Positions 26,313 through 36,081 of a stretch of DNA of 64,000 bases are shown piece after piece. Under the pieces are notes generated by a model that did not search any database, was not told where the DNA came from, and saw nothing but the letters and a program-made list of their open reading frames with translations. A program made the translations under genes and the position numbers. This stretch comes from Hyaloscypha bicolor E (taxonomy: Eukaryota > Ascomycota > Leotiomycetes > Helotiales > Hyaloscyphaceae). How positions within the stretch are numbered: position 1 is the first letter of the stretch; each line of letters begins with the position of its first letter. The stretch lies in the NCBI RefSeq assembly GCF_002865645.1, contig NW_020194541.1:475181-539180 (forward strand), read 5' to 3'.

Positions 26313-26971
26313 TTTTCGTGGATGAGGAAGCAGAACAGGAGGAAGTAGCTGAGGAGATGATTTTATCTGAGCTAACTAGGAGGGTTGCGGAGCATATGAG
26401 AAAACAGAAGGAGAATATGGTAAAGAGAGCGAATTCCAAAGCTCTTGAATATGATATTCAAGAGATTGCAATTCTCCAGATCCCAAAGCAATACAGATTC
26501 GGTACGGAAATGGCTAGAATTCCAGTAAGAGTTCTGGAAAAGACTCCAAAGGTATGTGGTTTATAAGCCTTACTTTTAATAAAAGCTAATTAAAATAGGG
26601 CTACCGCTTAGCTACTAAGTATGGCGAGCTTACTACTCTCTGGCCGCATAGTACCCTTAATAAAATTACCTCCCAATCGACTTATCCTGATTTACCTACT
26701 ACTGGTGCAACCCATAAGAGGGATAAAATCACCCTCCCTAAAGCGGTAGCAAAGGAGAATAATCGTGGTTCAATTGCATTAGTTCAGAAGGCTGGAAGAG
26801 CATCTGAGAGAGCAAAGAAGAGAGTAGCTGAGGAGTAAGCACGTGAGAATGGAGCTAGAGAAGGAGGAGAATCAGGTGATCAAGTGGAGGGGAGGGCACC
26901 AAAAAGGGCTAGGGTAGCTATAGGAGCGCCTAGACGTAGTAGGAGGCATGTATAGTAAAGCTTTTGCTATT

Positions 26972-27181
26972 CCCGAGACCTCAATATTACCCGATTGATC
27001 AATCGGCCATTCGATTGATTAATCGGCCCCCTTATTAATTAATCGGGACCCACTGTGGCTTGCGAATCGTATTCCATTTCCTATTGATTAATGGGAGCTA
27101 CGATTGATTAATCGGAAGGCCGATTGACCAATCGTAGCGCCCGATTGGTAAACCGCTCGTATTGACGAACGGGCGTGAACA
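26972..27181 (-). repeat. Right TIR of Ginger-like element
   Basis: Reverse complement of the left arm, ending in GTGAACA. It retains C or G at many positions where the left arm has T or A, so it is closer to the active sequence. Confidence 0.85.
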
Positions 27182-27262
27182 ACGCTACTCAAACTCTACT
27201 CTACTCTACTCAAGACTACTCTAGAGTAGCTTGAGTAGCTTGAGTATTTTTTGCCTACACTG

Positions 27263-27270
27263 ATTGCCGT
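27263..27270. repeat. 8-bp target site duplication, right copy
   Basis: Exact copy of the sequence at 20051-20058, directly after the ...CACTG terminus of the outer hAT element. Ordinary host sequence continues on both sides. Confidence 0.9.
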
Positions 27271-28028
27271 GCTTAGGATCTAGCTAAATATATATGATAT
27301 GTGTAATAACTATTGGAAGTACCATGGTGTAGCTGATAAAAGCAATCTGGACAACTCAATTAGGCCGTAAGTGCTTAGGCTTTCAACAATATAGAATATT
27401 GACCGCCGATTCTCGCACTGGCATAAGTCAATATAAAGCTAGGGACAGAAAGCATAGACAATCCAACCCGCAGGAAGGTGGGCGAGGCCCACCCCCGAAC
27501 GTCATCTCGTACCCTCCTTTGAAACTATGCGCTGAGCCTTCTGGAATAGGAGGCTCGATCACGATATTGGCAAATATTGGTGACGGGATGCCCCTTCCAT
27601 GTCGGAATGATATCTGATAGAGCTAGAGAGGTTGTGGAGTGGGAGGAATTTGAACAGTAAAAGATTCGGCTGTACGTTTCTTTTGCTGTCCTCCTGCTTA
27701 CGCGTCTCCTACCAATCAGAATCTGGTAAAAATTGAGGTTAAACGGAGCTGGGTCTTGAACTTTTTGACATCAAAACAGGAGGAAACGGACTACTATCCC
27801 CTATTGGCTAGTTCGTAGCCGCCAGCACATATCAGTCTGGGCTCCAAAGGTTGATTACCATCCAATTCTACGCTTTGGTTGCATGAACGACCGATGGAGC
27901 TCCTGTGTATCGAGTGATAAGACGCTCAATCCCGCCGAAGAACTCGCTAAAATTCCAGGGGCCAACGCCTGAAGCACACCTCATTCCAGCACGTGCAGAT
28001 ACGTGATGCCTCTTTGCTTCTTCACATC
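27271..28028. other. Host sequence without recognisable gene
   Basis: Normal base composition. The only ORF of note (27399-27617, plus strand) lacks family-like features. Before the hAT insertion this stretch was continuous with the sequence left of 20051. Confidence 0.5.
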
Positions 28029-28193
28029 ATGTCGAACCCTCCGCCTCCAACGCCAGTTCCAGACGATGAACTTGATGAAGTTTTGCTCCACTGCGCCTCA
28101 CACAGCCCATCTGGGGAAATCACAATCGTTCTAATCCACGGCGCATGTGTGCCGGGCCGGAACTGGAACCCTATCGTTGCCTATACTCAATAA
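28029..28193 (+). pseudogene. Alpha/beta-hydrolase N-terminal fragment
   Basis: An ATG at 28029 opens a 54-codon frame. Its end reads IVLIHGACVPGRNWNPIV, matching the first strand and HG oxyanion region of alpha/beta-hydrolase-fold proteins (usual length about 250-300 residues). The frame stops at 28191-28193, exactly where AT-rich RIP-like sequence begins, so the nucleophile elbow and the catalytic acid and His are missing. There is no splice donor at the break. I infer truncation by repeat insertion or deletion. An in-frame upstream start is possible at 27993 (non-ATG) but unlikely. Confidence 0.6.
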
Positions 28194-28700
28194 ATATGTA
28201 TTTTAGAAGCAATTGTTTGCCATTATAACCCAAAATCCAAAATATAATAATTCTCCTCCGAAGCTTTTTTGATTGGATATTGGTGTAACTGGGGAAGCAT
28301 AGAGTTAATACTAATTAAATATAAGAGAACCCTTTATATTAAATCTTTTTAATTTTTATTACTTAAATAATAATACACTTTTTAATATTTTAGGAATTGC
28401 TCTCTTTAATAATATTCTTCAGTATTTCTCTCTAAGTTATATAAACAAGTTAAGTTTAAAGAGTAAAGTACTAAGAAAAGTTTAAGTTTTAAGAAAAGAA
28501 TTACTAGAAACTTAGTAACTAGTGGCTTTGGTAATTTCTAAAAACCTTTATATTTATATATATAACTCTTAATATAATTATGCTTTCTCTTAAAAGGAAT
28601 TTTGTTATTAAAAAAAATTGAATTATAGGATTCTAAGAATATATAAATTATTAAGAGTTTAGTATATGATTTTTTCTGAAATTTAAAGCAGAGGGTGCGA
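28194..28700. repeat. Short RIP-like AT-rich patch
   Basis: About 500 bp of AT-rich sequence with few CpA/TpG, between the hydrolase fragment and ordinary sequence. No protein match could be read. It is probably a remnant of an inserted repeat. Confidence 0.6.
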
Positions 28701-28760
28701 GGGAAGAGATTTTTGGTATTAACCGCCTAGATTAGTTAGCATCGGTCTTGCAATTGATTC

Positions 28761-28776
28761 GGGGGGGGGGGGGGGG
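28761..28776. repeat. G16 homopolymer
   Basis: Sixteen consecutive G residues about 500 bp upstream of the lipase gene. The exact length may be affected by sequencing. Confidence 0.85.
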
Positions 28777-29205
28777 TCATTTCCTAAATTCGCTGGTTCG
28801 GGGTAGTGAAATATGGGGAAAGTGGAGAAAAAGAGATTGATTACGATCCTTTCGCATCGACCCCATGAAATAAGGCAAGGCTATGCAGCCGAGAATTCCT
28901 CTGCATATTGAAGCAAATATAGTATCCACGGGACTCCCCGTCTGTTATTGTCGTCCACTAAAAATTCAAGAATTAACTGCCGATGGAAAACACACAGCCT
29001 AGTTGCAGTCTTTTTTACTAGGAAGATAGGAGAAGTGAGGCGGGGAGGGAGTACAGGGGTTATTTTGTTTGCTTTCTGGTCTGTGCCAGCCTGGAACCCC
29101 ACTGCCTCGGTACCCAAAATACATTGTCTGCTGTGACACTTAACCAACAGTCACACAGCCTTAAGAATGCATGTGAGTAACCAAAAGGTTGATTGAATCT
29201 TTCTT

Positions 29206-29211
29206 TATAAA
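29206..29211 (+). promoter_or_regulatory. Probable TATA box of lipase gene
   Basis: TATAAA lies 83 bp upstream of the lipase ATG, followed by a CT-rich leader. The spacing is typical of fungal promoters. Confidence 0.5.
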
Positions 29212-29293
29212 GCGACTCCTCGAGACGCTTTTATAACTTTCGATCTTTCAGCACACTTCCTTTAGTCAACACGTTATCTTCCAAACCATTGTA

Positions 29294-30202
29294 ATGAAGT
29301 CGTTTGTTTTAATCGCAACTCTCGCCCTGGCAGTAGCCTCGCCAACCCTTGCTCAAACTCAAGGTGTCTCGACTACGCTGGTCAACCGCTTCATCCAAAT
29401 GGCTACCATTTGCATGTCCACCTATGTTGGAGACCTTTGTCTCTTCCCAGATGGGCTACCCAAGGTTGCCGATATCACCAACACCGCAACTGATGTCCAT
29501 GGTTGGATCCTCCGGGACGACAGTGCGCAAGAGATCGTCGTCGTCTTCCGCGGCACAGAAAGCGTTCAAAACTACGAGTCGGACACAAATTATACACTGG
29601 CGGACTTCGACACATTTCCCAGCTGCACGGGCTGTCAGGTTCATGGCGGCTATTATTTGCTGTGGGCTTCTATTTACGAGGACGTTCAACGCCTCATCCA
29701 AGACCAAGCTTCCCTGTATCCTGACTATGGGATTGTTATTACTGGTCACAGGTAAATCTCCCTTCTCTCAACTACTGATTGTTGTATCCGCATACTAACA
29801 ACTTTATTCAGCCTGGGTGGCTCTCTCGCTGCGCTTGCCGCCGCACAATTTTCCTCCGTTTTTGATGACCTTACTGTATACACGATGGGCGAGCCTCGCA
29901 CCGGCAACGCAGCATTCGCCACCTTCATCGACGATACCTACCAAACCTCAAGCCCGGCGGCAACGAGATTCTACCGCTGCACTCATGCGGATGACGGCGT
30001 CCCACACGACCCACCCTTGAGCGATGGCTACATCCACCATGGCCTTGAGTATTGGAATGTTGACCCAACAAGCACAAGTACTACCTTTACCTGTGGTGCA
30101 GAGACAACAGAATGTAATGGGCAATACAACACGTCGGGGATTAATCTTGCTCACCTCACTTACTTTGGTCATGCCATTGTTTTAGGAGCGGTGTGTACTT
30201 GA
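29294..30202 (+). CDS. Secreted class 3 lipase
   Basis: Two exons (29294-29751 and 29812-30202) joined by a 60-bp intron (GTAAAT...CAG, branch site ACTAAC) give 282 residues, the usual size for Rhizomucor-type lipase-3 enzymes and feruloyl esterases. Residues 1-20 form a signal peptide ending ALA before Gln. The oxyanion box reads VVFRGTES. The nucleophile elbow GHSLGG is split by the intron between AG and C of the Ser codon. The catalytic Asp is in THADDGVPHDPP and the His in YIHHGLEYW. All triad elements are present, so the enzyme should be active outside the cell on acylglycerols or aryl esters; the substrate cannot be told. It lies alone between two AT-rich patches and seems intact although most neighbours are broken. 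Confidence 0.92.
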
Positions 30203-30249
30203 AGCTTTGAGAGAATAAGAGGGAGCAGCTTCCGAGATGGGATATCTTG

Positions 30250-31345
30250 TATAATATCCGTTCTCGCAAGTTTGATATTTAAAATAAATAATATTTCTGT
30301 TTCTTGAATTTCGTATAATATATTAATCTCAAGTATAGCGTGGCTAATTAAGAGAGCCTAGGCTAAATAAAACTGCTACTAAAAACAGAGTATATATAGA
30401 AATAAAAGGCTGTATTAAGAGCCTAGTATTATTAAATTATATATAAATTTCTTTTAAAAAAAAGCAATTTAGTTAAAAATAACTATTCTTTTTTTAATAT
30501 TTTAAATATAATAATAAACTATAATTTCTTAATATATTCTTATTATTTAATTATTTACTTATATATATTTATTATTAATATATAAATAATAATTAATTTT
30601 ATTTTATATTATTAATTTATTAAACTTTATATATAATTACTATTTGAACTTTTTTAAGATATAATTATAAATTTTAATAAATAATATTTATAATAAATAA
30701 TATTTATAATAAATAATATTTATAATAAATAACTTAAATACTTAAAAATATAAGATTATTAATATTCTTATTATTAAAGAATTTGAATTTTCGTTTTATA
30801 TATAAGGCATATAATTAGTATTTAAAAATTTTTACGTTGCTTTTACTAAATATATTTTATTTTATATTATAATCTTTAATATATTTTATGAATTATTTAA
30901 AGGTCGTAGATCTTATTTAAATATTTTATTAATAAATTACTTAAGTTTAATGAAAATAAAGAATAAACCTAATTTTTTTTAGTATTAGGCTTTTATGTAA
31001 GTTTTATTTTTAATAGCTTTATTATTAAATAATATATTAAAATTAATTTTTATTTATAAATTATATTATATTATATACATTTAATTTTTTATAACTATAT
31101 TTTATATTTTATAATACTTATAAGCTTTATAGTTTTATTTAATTTAATTTAATTAATTATTTTATAACTCTTCTTAAAACACATTTTAGATACAAATATT
31201 AGCTTTATATTAAGATATCTTATATTAAATTAATTATAAACTTAATTTTATTTTTCAAAAAGAGCCCATTTTTATTTCTAAATTTATTATATAATATTAG
31301 AGATAACCTCTCTATTATCTATGTGTTAGCAATTATAACATACTC
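30250..31345. repeat. RIP-like AT-rich block
   Basis: About 1.1 kb of AT-rich sequence starting just after the lipase stop codon, with CpA/TpG depletion. It contains a 16-bp tandem repeat at 30676-30731 and no readable protein. It is probably a degraded repeat. Confidence 0.75.
30676..30731. repeat. 16-bp tandem repeat, 3.5 copies
   Basis: AATAAATAATATTTAT is repeated head to tail about 3.5 times without mismatches in the main copies. Confidence 0.85.
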
Positions 31346-32056
31346 TCTTTGCAGAGTAATTCTTCCACTCCTTAGTAATTTGGCGTTGCTGGTATTCGAG
31401 TTATGCAGGATATCAGTCACCAGGAGGCCGACGGCGTTACATTCACTGGGTGGGAGGAAAACGTGACAACATCCATTTTCACGCAATAGCAAAAGGACCT
31501 TTTACATATTTCATTAGTAGCACCACCACTATTCTGCCTTGTAATTTCCGTTACTTGACCTCTGAGCCAAGGTTTGCTCTTCTGTACTAATACTTCCGTT
31601 TTCAGACGCATCTTTGCACTTCTTTTTCAATTCCATAATTTGCCAAACTGTCCATTAGCAAGAATTAGCCATACTATCGGGGAAAGAGCATCCTTATATA
31701 CGTATTTAGCCTAGGGTTTGACCTAAAGAATGATTAAGACTTTCATGCCTTCCTAGAATTCCATATAAGCTTGGGAGAGCGACATCGGATACCTGGGCGC
31801 TAAGAATCTTAGGTTCAAGTGGGAGGCTGAAAATTGATTCCACCTAGTTGTTATATCTAGAAATAGAGCTGACCAACCCCTGAGATTGTAATAAAGTCGA
31901 AGAAGATAGGAAAGACTGGGAGGTGACGAGATTTCCGGAAGAACTTTTGGCTGGAAAAGGCGAAGGGGCATTGAGAGATTGATCTGAACTCGAGCGTTCG
32001 CAATTCGTAAGGACTCGCTCAAGATTTTATTTCTTTATGCAAATTGTCTATACTAC
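31346..32056. other. Intergenic sequence, no gene recognised
   Basis: Normal composition between the AT-rich block and the 3' end of the P450 pseudogene. Two minus-strand ORFs (31417-31611 and 31753-32022) show no family features. It may include the P450 3' untranslated region. Confidence 0.4.
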
Positions 32057-33786
32057 TCATGAACTCCTTACTAACTTGAGTCTGACATGAATCCCATCAA
32101 CGGATCTCATGAATGGCCCGGGTTTGCTTCGACCGACTGTTTCTGGGTGGACCAAATCGATCTCAAACCTTTGCACGACCGCGGCTACCAGGTGTGCAAG
32201 CTCCGCTCTAGCAATGTGCTCCCCAATGCAACCCCAAGGTCCGGCCGAAAAAGATAGCATTGCGTAGTTACTAGAGGCCCGGCCAGAGTTGGCCATTCCG
32301 GCTGCCATCCACCGGTCCGGATTGAAAAGATGAGCATCAGGACCCCAAAGTTCCTGGCCATGATTTAATGCTTCAGCCGAGAACAAAACCACAGTCCCCT
32401 TTGGTATGTGTTCGCCAAGAAGTGATGTATCGATCTCTGCGATTTTCGTGGCTAAGGGGGTGAATGGGTAGCATCGAATAACCCCGCTACAGATGGCAAT
32501 CAGATATGGTGTCTCCAGAACCCGAGAGCCAAGTTCGACTGTCCCCAATGAAGCAGAACCTAGAGATTTATTGATGTCTGTTCTCAGTCGCCGTTGCATT
32601 TCTGGTCGTTTGCCAAGCTCAAACATGGTCCATTCGAAGGCTGCGGATGTAGACTTGTGGCCAACCGTGAGGAAAAGTACGGCATGATCAGCAAGTTCAT
32701 CCGGTGGAAATGCATCGTTTTCCAGAGCAACAGTTGTGATATCCTTGATATCTGGAGATTCGGCGCGCTGAAGCTTTTCCCGCCTTTGTTTGATCACTTT
32801 TCTGGCAAAGTTGCGGAGGAATTCTGATGATTCTTTCACCTGCATCTTCTTCCCGGGTATAAGAGAGAAGGTCAGCAGCAGTGGGCGCAGGTCAAAGTAG
32901 TGGCTAATCAGTTGCATCCATTTGAAGGTTCTGTTGGGTTCCAATGCAATCTTTCTGAACTGGTTTCGGAATTCGTTGTTGGGATGCTGTAGGGTTTAAA
33001 AATCGTAGCCCATCATAGCAAGTCCAAGGACGTCTAGTAAAGCCCGGTTACCATAGTCACCGAGGTCTATCACGGAATCATGATCGACTTTCAGCTCAGC
33101 CTCGATGAGCTGAACCATCTCCGCTGCCTTGCTCCGGAATATTGGCGCAAAGTCTTGACGTGTGTGTTTGTGAACGCAGGTCTAAGATTCTTTCGAAAGA
33201 GCTTTGAGCCAAATCAGTCCTGATTCTCACAACGTATCGAAATGAGAAGCTCAAACCTTGTGTCCAACAGGCGTCAAGAAATTGAACTCGTTCCCTGTGA
33301 GCCTTTTCATCAAGAGCTTGATCAATCTTGGATGACCAAAATCATAAGCTTTCAAGGTCAACATCTCCTTTAAGGTGTTTGGCTTCGTGACCATGAGGAC
33401 TTCTCTGCAGAATGGTTCATAGAATCGAACTAGTCCCTTGTTTGGTAGGGTTGCGGAGATGCTCCGTATATCTTCATAAGGGTAATCCGGCAAGACCACA
33501 GTTCGGTTTCCGGTCAAAAATGTTCTTTTCTATTCTCGATTCAGATTCATCTCCGCATATCAGCAGGAATTCTATATACAGGTGGTGTCGGGAGGTTACG
33601 GAATGGAGTGAAATAGCTAGGATAGAGGACAGTCCAGTAAAGTCCCCATAGAGGCAATGAGACGAGTTCAAGGACTAGCAGAGGGATGATGAAGCCCACG
33701 ACCTGATATCCAGTCACAGCTTGGAAGAAAGCCGTGCTCAATGTGCACGACCAAGTCAGTAACCAAGCTTCCAGAAAACGGACCAT
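32057..33786 (-). pseudogene. Cytochrome P450, inactivated
   Basis: The start is ATG at 33786. Exon 1 (33786-33580) encodes a membrane anchor and FRNLPTPP. Intron 1 is 33579-33530 (50 bp), exon 2 is 33529-33257, intron 2 is 33256-33202 (55 bp), and exon 3 begins at 33201. Exon 2 starts KRTFLTGN and exon 3 LFRKNLRPAF, restoring a family-like sequence. A one-base deletion near 33147-33153 (HVKT/FAPIF) and a TAA at 32996-32998 (GYDF*TLQHPN, likely from CAA) break the frame. The I-helix reads TVGHKSTS. The ExxR helix lacks its Glu (CSGVIRCYP), and the haem loop FSAGPWGCIG has Trp for the usual Arg. FNPDRW is normal. The gene is divergent from the enoyl reductase and was probably a tailoring oxidase of the adjacent polyketide cluster. 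Confidence 0.9.
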
Positions 33787-34284
33787 GGCTAGTTTCGGTT
33801 GAAATTTCTGATATGTGGCCAAAGAAGTAGATATAATTCTTGTTTCTTGACGCGACCCGACTGCTAGCTCTTGGTGAGATGTGTGGCCTGAGAAGTAAAT
33901 ATGAGTTTTATTTCTTGACGGGACTACTTGCCGGTCCCTGGTCATTGGAGAGTCGGAGCCGGTCCTGGACGGGTCTTTCGTGGGTAGATCGGTCGCCGGT
34001 TGGGGACCGGCAACTTTTGAACCCTGTGGAGCAAGAAGACGGCCCCTGTACTATTCAATGGAATGGACCTATGCCGGCCGATCACCCCGTAATGCCAAGC
34101 GCGATTTCATCTGGAAATCTTCTTCATTCATAGCGGACTTTTAACTCAACATCGCCTGGTGAATATGAACTCTCTTTCGAGACGATCTCGCCAATTCATT
34201 CCGTCTTCGGAGCCATTGTAAATTGACGCCTCTTGTCTGTATCTTGCCTTGCTTCCCTTTGCACGAGCAATCAAATTAGACAAT
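33787..34284. promoter_or_regulatory. Divergent promoter region between P450 and enoyl reductase
   Basis: About 500 bp separate the start codons of the two divergent cluster genes, so a shared control region is likely. It contains GC-rich stretches with CCGG-bearing half-palindromes (about 33930-34080). I could not assign a regulator site. Confidence 0.45.
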
Positions 34285-35548
34285 ATGACGGTTCATAAGT
34301 TACCGTTGAAACAGAAAGCAATTATTGGACTTGAAGATGGCAGCTTGGGTATATCCCACGACGTCGATCTTCCGAGACTAGAAGAAGACATGATCCTAAT
34401 CAAGAATAAAGCCGTTGCTTTGAATCCGAGCGACACAAAATTCGTCGGCAAGTTAGGGATTCCGGGTGCAGTGGCAGGAATGGATTTTGCGGGTGAGGTG
34501 GTGGCAACTGGTTCAAAGTGCCAGACAGCTACACACATCAACATTGGGGACCGCATATGTGGTGCAGTGTTGGGAATGGATCCGTTGAGACCGAGAGTGG
34601 GGGCCTTCGCCGACTTCGTAGGAGCAGCAGATATTGCAGCGATGAAAATACCGGAGTATATTTCATACGAACAGGCAGCGACCCTGGGTAGTAGTATTTC
34701 GACAATTGGACTAGCTCTGTTCAAATCATTGCAAGTCCCGGGTACACCAAAGAACCCGGCGAAAAAGCCAGTAGATGTACTCGTCTACGGTGGCAGCTCA
34801 TCCACGGGGGCTTTAGCTATACAACTACTAAAACTGTGAGTTTGCAATCACCTGGACTCTATGAATTTGTCAAGACTTTTAAGTAACCATTTTCGAGGTC
34901 TGGGCTAAATCCAATTACAACCTGTTCGCCACACAATTTCGAACTGTCAAATCACTTGGGGCAACAGCGGTGTTTGACTACAAGCTTCCAAATTGTGCCG
35001 AAGACATTCGAAAGCATACCAGAAGGTCGCTCAAGTTTACTCTGGACTGCATTTCAGAACCTGAGACAATGCGATTCTGCTACCAATGTCTTGGAAGAAC
35101 AGGTGGAAAATATACCGCCTTGGAACCATACCCAGAGTTCCTTCATGATCGGCCTCGTACTGTTGTACCAGACTGGGTACTTGGTCCTACTGTCGTAAGT
35201 TAATGGGGGAAAGGTCTTTCCTATTCCGAATGATCTCACGATTTCTCTCCCGAGATAATGTTTGCCTACTTTTAGAAAGATCTCAAAGAAGTAATTGCTA
35301 ACTCGCCCGTTATCTAGTGGGGCAAGGAAATAGGCTGGCCAGCGCCATTTGCTAGAGAAGCAAATGAAGAGAATCGGAACTTTGGGATCGAGTGGTTTCA
35401 AACCGTGCAATGGCTTTTAGACGAGGGCAAATTGAAAACGCATCCAATCCAACTTGGGAGTGGTGGGCTGGATGGTGCCTTGGAAGGACTTGAGTTTCTC
35501 AGAAAGAAGCAGATTTCGGGACGTAAACTTATATATAGTCTCAGTTAG
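34285..35548 (+). pseudogene. Trans-acting enoyl reductase (LovC type), frameshifted
   Basis: Exons 34285-34835, 34898-35194 and 35318-35548 have introns of 62 and 123 bp (GTGAGT...CGAG; GTAAGT...CTAG). With one missing base restored the product is about 360 residues, the size of zinc-less quinone-oxidoreductase-like ERs that serve ER-less highly reducing PKSs. Visible features are the GroES-like fold with GMDFAGEVV and GDRICG, the Rossmann motif VYGGSSSTGALAIQLLKL, TTCSPHNFEL, GRTGGKY and WVLGPTV/WGKEIGWPAPF. The frame changes after HNFEL at about 34944-34946: the upstream frame continues into nonsense while VKSLGATAVFDY lies one frame away. No stop codon is otherwise needed, so inactivation rests on one base. 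It lies 0.5 kb upstream of the PKS on the same strand. Confidence 0.88.
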
Positions 35549-36081
35549 TTTCTATCGTGTTGTTTTAAATCTACATTTCTAACTCAATGGAATGTTTATG
35601 AAATATTATTTGTCATCAATCGCGGTTTATATACATTGTGTGCGCATATGACATAAAAAGAACAGAACCCTCTATACAAACTACGTTTTGACAAGTCATT
35701 TAAGTGAATGTAACCAGACAGTCTAGGTGCTGCCAGATTTACCTAGTCACGATACTTTGAATGTAACCTATGTGAGCGTAACCGGCGCGAGACAATCATC
35801 ATGCCGTTTGAACACTTGGCATAAGCCGGCATTGAAGGATATTGGTCAAACGAAGACCGGCAATTTAAGCTTACCATGTTGCTTGACGTAAGATCAAGAG
35901 TCCAGTCAGTTTGCAACGCCTCCGGCGGCGGCATGATACCGTGCCCCGCTCCACCGGTCAATGAAGCGGGAGAAATGTCGGTCCAAAATTGTTACAAGTC
36001 TCAACTGCCATACATGCATGTTATCTTCTCCCAGGGCTATGCCTAACTGACATGAAATTGAATATTCTGCAATCTCATACT
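35549..36081. other. Intergenic region between ER and PKS
   Basis: It would contain the ER terminator and the PKS promoter. An alternative in-frame ATG for the PKS lies at 36052, 30 bp upstream of the chosen start. No other gene is visible; a minus-strand ORF at 35743-35961 looks accidental. Confidence 0.5.

Larger units (their letters stand above)
24050..26955 (+). pseudogene. Integrase (transposase) of the Ginger-like element
   Basis: The N-terminal part lies at about 24050-24378 (KILTTRKRMDIR.WLQNPDA, then a YESQLYELQDN-like stretch) and is split by the 796-bp insertion 24379-25174. After a likely intron (GTAAGT at 25276, AG near 25330) comes the zinc-binding region. Here YARRIWYGP and THCNKEKAQKNPKG are followed by HYPGERMVLDLMDF, with one zinc-ligand Cys apparently changed to Tyr. 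The catalytic core follows at about 25770-25980 (CNNGGEFKGKVI, RGRAYYPQSQGS, NRIFKKRLRAVRAD). The frame near 26070-26570 reads YEVWFGRKPP and then an acidic repeat. An intron (GTATGT at 26551 to AG near 26597) leads to the last exon, ending at 26955. Several stops (25.5-25.8 kb; one near 26839) show it is dead. Confidence 0.75.
23544..27181 (+). mobile_element. Ginger-like integrase-type DNA transposon
   Basis: Long terminal inverted repeats (left 23544-23734, right 26972-27181) bound a 3.64-kb element. The right end reads ...GGGCGTGAACA; the left end reads TATTCACGCCC..., i.e. TGTTCACGCCC with one G to A change. The direct 4-bp repeat ACGC lies at 23540-23543 and 27182-27185. TGT...ACA termini, a 4-bp duplication, long TIRs and a gypsy-like zinc-finger integrase are the described hallmarks of Ginger transposons. 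The element interrupts the hAT element and itself carries a smaller insertion. The inside holds one plus-strand integrase gene with introns and several stops. Confidence 0.75.
20059..27262 (+). mobile_element. hAT-family DNA transposon (outer element of nest)
   Basis: The left end begins CAGTGTGGG..AAA and the right end, reverse complemented, begins CAGTGTAGGCAAA, forming short terminal inverted repeats. They are flanked by a perfect 8-bp target duplication, ATTGCCGT, at 20051-20058 and 27263-27270. Both ends carry many subterminal copies of GAGTAGAGTAG-type repeats (20070-20200; 23490-23530 plus 27185-27250). A CAGTG terminus, an 8-bp duplication and a decayed hAT transposase inside make the family assignment strong. 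Without the Ginger-like insertion the element would be about 3.56 kb. It is broken by that insertion and by RIP-type mutations. Confidence 0.9.

Noticed and set aside
26171..26566. 131-codon acidic ORF as an independent gene
   Set aside because: It is in frame with integrase sequence upstream and splices to a further exon downstream, so it is the C-terminal part of the transposon gene.
23538..27187. 8-bp target duplication TTACGCTA/CAACGCTA for the Ginger-like element
   Set aside because: It needs two mismatches and leaves unequal termini. A 4-bp ACGC duplication is exact and gives TGT...ACA ends with one RIP-type change.
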